A DNA stretch of 64,000 bases, from assembly GCA_037157565.1 (NCBI GenBank), contig JAZHRO010000073.1:94714001-94778000 (forward strand). Direction: 5' to 3'. This DNA comes from Thalassia testudinum. Its lineage: Eukaryota > Streptophyta > Magnoliopsida > Alismatales > Hydrocharitaceae. The notes under the pieces are model-generated. The model was not told where the DNA came from and made no database searches. It saw only the letters and a list, made by a program, of their open reading frames with translations. Positions 56,070 to 64,000 of the stretch are shown here, in pieces. The first letter of the stretch is position 1. Every line of letters starts with the position of its first letter. A program made the position numbers and the translations under genes.

Positions 56070-56817
56070 TAGTAATATATTATGGATGACTTATGTACAT
56101 CTTTTTCTTGTAAGAACACAAATGCATATCTTTTTATTGTAAAAACTTGAATATTTTGAGCTAGAAAACGAATGAAGTACATTTTTTGTCTTAGGTGTGT
56201 TAATGTTGTCGTGATGAATGCTATTAATATTACAAGTACATCAATGGACATGAACATTTAGAATAGGTATATGATTATTGTAATGGTATTATCATTAAAG
56301 ATTTAAAAAAAAAGTCCTTATCTTTGTCGTCAATTTTTAAAATAATTGATGGCATTAAAAGGTAAGTTTTTTAGTAAATGAAAGGTTTTTGTCGTTGCTT
56401 ATTTGTGCAAGCGACAACAAAAATATGTAAGACTAATATAGAATAAAAGATATTACGTCTGTTATTTGGCCAAGTGACGGTAAAAATAGTTTTACAGTCG
56501 CTTATATAAGCAATGGTGTATTCATTTAAACGATGAAGAAACTTAGGAAAGGGTGTGCAATGGTAGGAAAAAGTGACGTACAAACGCTGTTGCTTATTTT
56601 ATAAGTGACGAGAAATCCAATTTCCATCGGTTGTTAAACGATGACAAAAGATCAAATCTATCTGCTGGGTGAACGATAATTCAACGTCAGATTTTTTTTA
56701 CAACTGATAGGAAAACGAAACAATGATGTTATTAACGGTGTCACTTATGACCATCGATTGAAAGGCTTTTACTATCATTTTCAATCGACAGCAAAAGTGA
56801 TGTATGTTGTAGTGAAC

Positions 56818-57540
56818 ACTTATAATCCTGGTTGGAGAAACCACTCAAATTTTTCTTTGAAATGCCAAGGGCAAGGAAACCAACAAATTGCACAATCGAG
56901 ACCCTATTGGATGAACCCTAGCTTACCGAACACTTTTAACCAAGGTCGAAATTATCAACCCTTGCCCCCTAACCAGCCTAGCCAAACTGAATTGGCTATA
57001 TTGAATCAAAACTAGCAATTGATGGACGCAAATACTTCCATGTTGCAAGCTATGCAACAGTTGACCCAGTCTATTAGGGATTTGAAGAACTAAATAGGGC
57101 CTGATCCTATTGATAGACCTATTAGTGTCCTCCCTTCCCAACCCATTCCGAACCCTAGAAACATACCTAATCAGGGACACAATCCTCAAGGGTTCAACCA
57201 TGCTCATATGATTTAGCAAGCTCCTGTGACTCCCCCTGGCTTATATTCACCTCAAGTTCCACATCCTTCTGCACCTATCCTTCCTACTCCTCCTGCTCAG
57301 GGGAATCAATACCCACCTTCCACTGCTAATTCCATCACCCTGAGAAGTGGCAAGACCACTCAAAACCTTGTACACCGAAATCAAATAACCCAGGATCATG
57401 ATAAACCAACTCTAATTAATACACCTAAGGTTGAGGATGAGATCTAGGTTCATGATTTTGAGGACCCAAAGATCCAAATCCCTTTCCCTGAGGCCCTGAA
57501 TAGGCCTAGGAAGAAGTTTGAGCCTAAAAATGAGACCTAG
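56818..57540 (+). pseudogene. Element 0 gag-protease linker
   Basis: Resumes after the CACTA element with TYNPGWRNHSNF, then a Gln/Asn/Pro-rich stretch (QPLPPNQPSQTE, PPGLYSPQVPHPS) and TLRSGKTTQN, which in Athila precedes protease. Stops occur near 57013, 57091, 57211 and 57445. Confidence 0.78.
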
Positions 57541-58104
57541 TTGGATGTGTTCAAACAAGTACAAATTAATATCCTACTTTTGGAAGCTATTGAGCACATC
57601 CCAGCTTGTGCCAAATTTTTAAAGGAATTAACCACAACTAAGCGCAAGTCAAAATCAAGTAATCATGAGAAGATAATCTTTTTTTAACAAGCCAGCTCTA
57701 TTCCCTTAAAGGATTTACATGTCAAGAAGAGAGATCCCGAAACTCCCTTGATTTCTTGTAAAATAAACGATCTAGACTTTGATAGGGCTTTAATTGATTT
57801 GGGGGTTTCCATCAACCTAATGCCCACTAAGATCTATGAGATGATTGGATTCGAGGATTGGGAACCTACCGAAATATAAATCTAGTTGGCCAACCAATCT
57901 GTGAAATGTCTACATGGGATTTTGAGGGATGTAATTGTTCGAATTGATAATTGCTACTATCCCGTGGATTTCATTATCATGGATCTTGACATTCCTAAGG
58001 ATTTGAGGTGGGCCTCGATTATCCTTGGAAGACCATTTTTAGCAACTGCGGAGGCCTTGATTGATTGCAAAAATGGGAATATACAAATAGCCTCTGGGGA
58101 TTAA
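57541..58104 (+). pseudogene. Element 0 protease
   Basis: Shows FKQVQINI, then RDPETPLISCKI, catalytic motif DLGVS (57796-57810; usually DLGAS), INLMPTKIYE, LANQSVKCLHGILRDVIVRI, YYPVDFIIMDLDIPKDL and [17 protein letters not shown]. Stops are scattered, for example at 57685 and 57877-57885. The Asp is kept. Confidence 0.85.
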
Positions 58105-58738
58105 AGGATGAAATTAAAACTTTTGAAGGCTATTTAGAACTCTAATGAAAGTTGTGAGCTTATTGAAGAACTCAAGTAGATTGAAGGTTTGATTCAAAAT
58201 GCCTCTGAGAAAGACTGGAATCTGAGGAATATATGATGAATTTTAATATGAGACATTTCTTTCTAAGGATCAAGTTCCTGATAACTCTGAAATGGAAAGC
58301 TTTATATTTGATCTTGACACAGAATGTAAGGAAGATAAGCATAAATGTGATTATGAGACTTTTCTTTTTGATGAGGAGATTTTTGATAATTCTGAAATGG
58401 AAGGATTCACATTTGATTTTGAGAAAAATTTCTTACTTGAAAAAGGTGAAGCTCAGAGATTTCAACTTCATGAACTTGATGAACCTTCATGACTAGCTTC
58501 ACCTTTACATCAGATTTTGATGATCCTGAATTTGAATCATTTTCTATGGAGTTTGATTGCATATCTGATATAACTAAGTATGATTTTAGCATTGAAGATT
58601 TTAAAAACTTGCTCTTCAAGAAAGAAAGGAGTGGTGGAACTAAGAGAAAATTATTTGGGAAATAATACCAAGGATCTCAGGATGCCTCTACTCTTAAATC
58701 TTCCTACCTTCTATAAGGACCCTATTCGAGCATGGAAA
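58105..58738 (+). pseudogene. Element 0 post-protease spacer, truncated
   Basis: Acidic spacer between protease and RT. It contains two tandem units of about 108 bp (58246-58353, 58354-58461) encoding variants of DNSEMExFxFD. The coding ends at 58738 against a minus-strand LTR. The RT, RNase H, integrase and 3' LTR of element 0 are absent from the window. Confidence 0.6.
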
Positions 58739-61022
58739 TTGTATATTTGAAAATAGTGTCATAGCTTGTAGCATAGTTGCGAAATCCTCTCGACAAAAAT
58801 ATTTCTAGATTAACGAGACTATGAGTCCTGGTCATTCATCTCTGGGAGCTGTTTATGGAAATGCTAATCTTGATTTCGATCTTTTCCTCTCTACTTGCTT
58901 AAAAATGCATGCTGGTTTCCAACCTACGAATAAATATGTTGCCAGTCGCATTATTGACCCTAATGACATGAGCATGCGTCAGATAGATGACAAAAGTGAA
59001 TGTGTGAGTATCAGTGCGCACGATCCTAGTTATGAGATGGCTATTTATCGAAAAAATATTGATCGTTAGGTCATTAATATCTTCATGCACCGACATGCTT
59101 GTTGCAAGAAAATATAAGAAGTTATAGCAAGCAACTTATTATCACACGAAAGATTTGGCAAGGAAACTCATGGTGGATTTTCACACATAGATATATATAG
59201 AAATAACTCAGAGATTTTTCATTGATTGCATGATGGCGGTTACAAAGCAAAACTAGAGGAAAGCTTGTACATGAAAGCTTAAAAGATTACTACCTATCAG
59301 AAAATGCGTACACGTGCGGATCTACAGGAGATTGCATGTGCACCATGCAAGAGGGAAAGAGATAGCTACACTACTAAGCATAAAATAAGGTAGAAAAATT
59401 AGAAGAACTACTTATTTATCTAGCTAGTAGAAGGAAGGGCATTCAGAGGTGGTCTCCAATGGCCTTTGAGGTGGTTGGGAGAAGGAGGGGCAGCCAATGG
59501 TGGGTAGGCTAGCCATTGGAGAGGTGGTGGAGGGTTGCTCTTGAATGCCCACTAGTGCTTGGAGGTGGAAGGAGCTCATGGAGATGGAGGGGGAGTGAGG
59601 AGCCACTAATGGAGAGTCCAAGATGGGTGGATGGCCATCCAAGATGGTCTGTTTATAGATTCTTGGATGGCTATGGGTGTGGCTCTCTAGAGAATTATAG
59701 AATTCTCTAGAGTCTCTAAGGTGGCCATCCAAATGGATGGGAGTGGGTCTTCTTAGATCCACAATTCATGGATCTAAGAGAAGACTCTCCCTTGGTTGCT
59801 ATTTTTAGCACCTAAGGGTGGTGCCACCTATGGAGAGTTCTAGAGAACTCTAGGTGCATGCGTCTAGGTGAGGGTGTGTGCTTGACCTAGGTGGCTAGGT
59901 GGTCTGGTGGTCCACGTTAGGTCCTAAGGGTTTGGGTTAGGTTAGGTCATAGAATTAGGGTTAGAAACCCTAATTACTAAGGTAGATGCACAATTAAACT
60001 TGACACAAGTTTAATTGAATGAGTACAAACCTAATTGAGAGTGAGATTACTCAATTAGGTTAGGCTTAGGTCAATTGGACTCTCACTAAGTCCAATTGGA
60101 CTTTTGTGGGTTGAGATCTAAGCTCAATTGGACTCTATGAGTCTAATTGACTAAGTGTAATGGACATGATCTAAGTCAATTGGGCTTAGTGAGGACCTAA
60201 TTAGGTTCTTAGGAGGGTCTAGGGGTAGTGTACTAGGCTTAGGGTACCTTAATTTAGGTTCCCAAGGGGTTAAAATTGGGTTTAGGGACCTAGGAACTCA
60301 AGATCCAAGCTTGATTTCCAAAACAGGGTCAGGAGAGGGGTATCAGACATCTAATTTAAGTGTTAGACAACTTATACTCAAAAATCAGAAGTCCAGACCT
60401 CTTGTCTGGACATCTAATTTGAGTCAGGGAAGAATCAGGGTTTTGTCTTGGGGATTCTGTAGAAATTGGACGTCTGACAAGTGTCTAGACGTCCAATAAC
60501 ACTGCAAACATGGGTTTAAGGTGTGCGGGTTGTGGCTAAGGGTCCTGGATGTCCAATAACTTATTTGGACGTCCAGATAAGGGCTAGAACTAGGGTTTTG
60601 GGGTTTCCTAGGCTATGGTGACCTAATCTAAGGGTGGTTGAGGCTTAGGAAGGCTTCTAGAGATATCCTAGGGCTAGGAATGATCCTAAGTTCATAATTT
60701 AACTCTACCTTACTTTTACTTAATAGAGTAACATACCTCAACCCTTACATTACTATATTATTCTAATCTTCTGCTCTAGCTCTACTGCATCACCAGCTTC
60801 AAATCCAGCTTCAAATCTAGCTTTAGATCCAGCTCCTAAGCTTCATATTACCTGCAATTTATATAATGCACTTAATTAGTACATTATATCATTATTTCAT
60901 GCATATCTAAGGGAAAGCAGTAAAGATGCAATTAATGCTCATGTATGCATGAATTACACTAGCTTATGCTTTGTTCTAGCCTAATTGAGGTCAATTAAGA
61001 CTTATGATTGCTGCACAATCAA
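58739..61022 (-). mobile_element. Minus-strand LTR related to element 1 LTR
   Basis: On the minus strand it runs TGATTGTGCAGCAATCATAAG...CAAATATACA and aligns by eye with the element 1 LTR throughout: the GGACGTCC-type words, the AATTGGACTC block, both promoter hairpins, ACTAGCATGTCG-like and CCAGGACTC words, and the U5 end. It is about 2.28 kb. Flanking bases (GAAAT and AACCC) show no target duplication, and no primer site or clear polypurine tract is adjacent. It is either an old solo LTR or a piece of a rearranged element. Confidence 0.75.
59633..59713 (-). promoter_or_regulatory. Double hairpin with TATA box, minus strand
   Basis: TATAAAC (59657-59651) lies in the 16-base loop between arms GGCCATCCAAGA (59633-59644) and TCTTGGATGGCT (59661-59672), 11 of 12 paired. 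Upstream is a perfect 12-bp hairpin CTCTAGAGAATT (59686-59697) / AATTCTCTAGAG (59702-59713). Same architecture as 11541-11603, with different sequence in the TATA arms. Confidence 0.65.
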
Positions 61023-61150
61023 ACCCTTATGACTTAAGCAACATTGATTTCTGTAAACCTAAGATAGCCCAAAATCTGCACCCTTACTTTAAATCTCATT
61101 TCGATTGGACTCAAAACTTCATGAATCACTTATCTTTTGTACTTGGGTTA
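61023..61150. other. Unassigned 128-bp segment between two LTRs
   Basis: Open in one plus-strand frame (words such as HFDWTQNFMNHLSF), but I match it to no known part of an Athila element. It may be the last trace of element 0 or of another repeat. Confidence 0.3.
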
Positions 61151-64000
61151 TGTTAACGGGGCGAAATCAGTTTTAAAAAGATGTTCGTTGTAGTATAAAT
61201 GAAATCTCCTCGAAAACAAATAAGAATTTATTACTCAAAAGCCTAGGTATCCGAGGTCGAACACAGGGAGCAAATTGGTATTTAAAAACTAGAATCACAA
61301 CTTTCAATTTTATAAAATGCAATGACCAATCCAATCAAAGTTATAAAGTAAAAATGAGGTCAATGTATAGAGGAGCTCAAAAAATGGACGTATGATGTAA
61401 AACCAGGCATCTTAAATCTTTGCTACTACAGTGCAAAACTTTCTCTATTCTTTTTCTTCTTTCTTCCTTCACTGATTTCTGACTTTGCCTTCTGATTTTC
61501 TCTTCTTTCTCTTTCTCTGCGACCACTCTTCTGTAGTTCTTTGGCTTTCTTCCTTAACTCTTCTTTCTATCTTCTCTTCTTCTTCCTTCTTTGGCTTGCC
61601 TTTCCTCTACTACAGTGTCGTCTCTTTCCTTTGGCTTCTGCTTCTTCTGTGGCTAAGTCCTTCCTACTCCTTCCTTCCTTAGCTGCTCTTGCCTTCTCTT
61701 CTTCTTTTCTTCAGCCTCTGCCCTTGGCTTTCTTCTTTGCCTTTGCTTTTCTTCTTCCTTGCCTCCTGCCTTTGCCCTCAAGTCTTCCTTAGCTTCTTCC
61801 TTAGCCACTCCTAACTTCAGCTTCTAAGTCCTTCTTCTTCAGCAGCTGCCCTTAGCTTGCCTTTGCTTCCTCAGCTCCTCCTTCTTCCTTCTTTTTCTTT
61901 CCCTGCACAGCGAAGCAAAACATAACCCCACCCTCCCCACGTACTCTCTCTCTCTCTATTTCGCTCTTAGGTTCACTCTCCCAAAGCCGGGTAATCGGGT
62001 CGGGTATCGCGTGCTCAGGTCTAGGTTCACCGACATGGGTGGTGCGCGAGGAGTGCTAGGTAAAAGGGTCGGGTACCAAGTCCACGTGAGTGTGTGTCAC
62101 GGATGAGGTAGGGGTGTGGGCAAGGGACCTCACCCCATGTACTAGAGGCAAACAGCTAAGAACACAAAAACAATTTAAACGACTTACCTGCATTGAGAAC
62201 TTACGAGGTGAAACTAAAGTGTCCCACCCACTTCTTCGCACCTGCAGGGAAGACACTCGCCCAATTGAAGAAGTTGCAGTCACAGACGCTTCTGATTGCC
62301 AGGTGCGAACGACTTGTAGAGGGATTCCACGCACCTGGAGCATCTCAGCCTGGAGTGGAACGACCTGGAGCTCGTGAGCAAGCTCCTTCACGCCTTCGCT
62401 AGTGGAGGCAGAAGAGCGAAACCTGAAATGCATGAATATAGCCTCGCGGCCCTGTCAAGCAACTTGGGAAGCTTCGTCGTGTCACGGCAAAGGTGAGGCG
62501 GGGGTTGGTTGGCTGTGGGATGGCCTAGGCATGCATGCCTAGGTCGCTCTATGGCTGTGATATGGGTTTGTTTGGTGGGCAAGTGTGGCGGTGTTGGTGG
62601 TCGATGGAAGGGCGGAGGATGATCAGTGAGTGATGGCGAAGGTGATTAGGTAGGTGGCGAGGCATGTGGAGTTGTGGAGCAATGGAAGCACCTTCGCCAG
62701 CGGTCGATCGGAGGTGGAGACGATGGAGGTGGTCAGTGGCTGCGAGGGATCGAAAGTGGAAATAGAAAGAGGGGAAATGAAGAGGGGAGAGAGGGGAATA
62801 ATTCTAACCTAGCTAAGTGGATGAAGGGGGAGAGGAGATGGCTGGTTGTACCTACCGCCGTCGGAGAAGAAGATGTCCAGTGGAGGGAGAGCGGTGACGA
62901 CGATGGGGCTGGAGCATGCGCGCAGGTATTGCGCGACTTGGAAGAGCGAGACGAAGATGGATTTACCACTGGTATTGTGGCAGAGTGACAAGAAGGAGGA
63001 GGAGGGCTCGCTGGAGCTCGTTGGATGCCTGGCCGGAGGAGGAGACGAAATTGGGGGTAGATCTCCAGCCAAGTCAAGCTCTATAGGTGCGGCCAGAGGT
63101 GGTGGACCTTTTATAGGAACTGGCAGGGACTCTTATGCTTGGAAGACAAGGTTCCAAGCACAAGAGACCTCACCGGAGATGGAAACAGTTGGAGACCTAA
63201 ATCTCTCATGCATTCGCCCGAGAGATGGCTGCGAATCAGAGATTGGGACCATGCTTAGATGGAAGGGAATTCCTCAGAGAATCTCCCTTCCAAATCTGGG
63301 AGGAGATATCTGAGGGATAAGGGAGTAATCCCCCTCCATTCCTCGCTGGAGTAGGATTCCTCCACTTTAATGGTGGAGGGACCTAATTGTAAGGGTGGCG
63401 AGGAAGTTTGGGGGGTCTGTGCAAGGGTTTTCAAAGGAGAGGGATCAAAATGTAATAGGGTGGACTATTTTGCAAAATAGGTCAAGATGACCTCCCCTTA
63501 GGTCCAAATTTTGCTAAAAACCTAATTATGACATAATGAATCCAATGGTGAAGTTATATTTTATGTTTGACCACGTTTGACTAGAAATTTTACACGAAAA
63601 CCCAAATTAGGTCAAATAATGAGCTAGGACCCCAATCTAGGTCAAAATAGGTTCCAAAGGCCAATTTGAAGGTTCTAAACCATAGGGGATATTTTTACAT
63701 GAATTGTATAGGATTTATTTTATTTTTATCCTGACCATAACCTTGTTGAATTAAGCGGATCTATTTTAGGGTTACAAGATATCATTTAATTCCTAGACTG
63801 CACATGAACCCATTTCTGATTGAGCCAGCCCACTTTTTATCTTATTCAGACCATTTCACCTATGTTTTGCCTCTGAGAAATCCCGTTGATACACTGCAAT
63901 GGTAAAATTACAGTTTTAACCTTTGTTTCATGTTTTTTCTCAGAACATTAATTCCTTGAATTAGGCCCTTCTCTAGGTTATGTAGGAGCTCTTATTCTCT
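61151..64000 (-). mobile_element. Second LTR-X copy, cut by the window edge
   Basis: Begins TGTTAACGGGGCGAAATC on the plus strand. Homologous to LTR-X through CGTTGTAGTATA, a CT-rich tract (about 61440-61930), the GGACCTCACCCC/GAGGCAAAC block (62128-62155), the TATA box at 63115-63109 (minus) and GGTTATGTAGGAGC near the right edge. No coding can be supported: frames at 62056-63313 run across both strands without recognisable motifs. Whether it is a solo LTR or the end of a full element cannot be told. Confidence 0.7.
63109..63115 (-). promoter_or_regulatory. TATA box of the second LTR-X copy
   Basis: TATAAAA on the minus strand, followed by GGTCCACC, at the position matching 48017-48011. Confidence 0.55.

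Larger units (their letters stand above)
50861..56814. mobile_element. CACTA-type DNA transposon, no transposase found
   Basis: 5954 bp, starting CACTACTAGAAAAAGG and ending TGTATGTTGTAGTG (reverse complement CACTACAACATACA), with 3-bp target duplication AAC (50858-50860, 56815-56817). Both ends carry many short subterminal repeats around GTCG(C/T)T and GTGACGG, in both orientations (50880-51140 and 56320-56800), as CACTA elements do. No TNP2/transposase frame is visible, so it is probably non-autonomous. Removing it joins PFSN to TYNPGW in element 0 gag. The interior is AT-rich with splice-like signals and a CT-rich tract. Confidence 0.85.

Noticed and set aside
50861..56814. A Helitron or LTR element instead of CACTA
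   Set aside because: The CACTAC termini in inverted orientation, the 3-bp AAC duplication and the subterminal repeats fit CACTA; there is no CTAG-type hairpin end or LTR.
62056..63313. Frames of 87-155 codons near the right edge
   Set aside because: They lie in the second LTR-X copy, overlap on both strands and show no recognisable motif.

Overview
This window is non-coding plant repeat DNA. I see no host protein gene, rRNA gene or functional tRNA gene in 64 kb. Every recognisable coding stretch belongs to Ty3/gypsy retrotransposons of the Athila type (gag-protease-RT-RNase H-integrase, tRNA-Asp primer site, long LTRs, 5-bp target duplications), and there is one CACTA-type DNA transposon. 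This points to a flowering plant with a large genome and to a heterochromatic or pericentromeric region. I cannot name the species.

The window is a nest of insertions at least four levels deep. Level 0 is an old plus-strand Athila relative (element 0): 5' LTR remnant 1461-2632, primer site 2637-2654, and gag/protease in pieces at 4321-4689, 8319-8997, 50734-50860 and 56818-58738. Four insertions interrupt or cut it. (a) A minus-strand solo LTR (4690-8313) holds an inner plus-strand solo LTR (6788-8159). (b) A large minus-strand LTR, 'LTR-X' (8998-10181 and 47468-50728), holds a GC-rich 814-bp insert and element 1. (c) A CACTA transposon lies at 50861-56814. (d) A minus-strand LTR related to element 1 lies at 58739-61022. 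A second LTR-X copy (61151 to the window end) closes the window.

Element 1 (10182-47467, plus strand) is a degenerate Athila with 2.19-kb LTRs. Its reverse transcriptase is split by two younger minus-strand Athila elements. Element 2 (17588-27957) keeps one uninterrupted 1789-codon gag-pol frame. Element 3 (28278-41356) has broken coding but the most similar LTR pair of the three. Target duplications ACCAG (element 2) and GGGTC/AGGTC (element 3) mark the borders, and the host reading resumes at each.

One LTR clade (window-start LTR, both solo LTRs in 4690-8313, element 2) carries a tRNA-like A-box/B-box module roughly 400-500 bp (up to about 970 bp for the duplicated copy) upstream of the TATA box. 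A second LTR clade (element 1 and the 58739-61022 LTR) places the TATA box in the loop of an inverted repeat. All three larger elements carry a second polypurine tract just after pol. Counts of LTR differences and the insertion order were read by eye.
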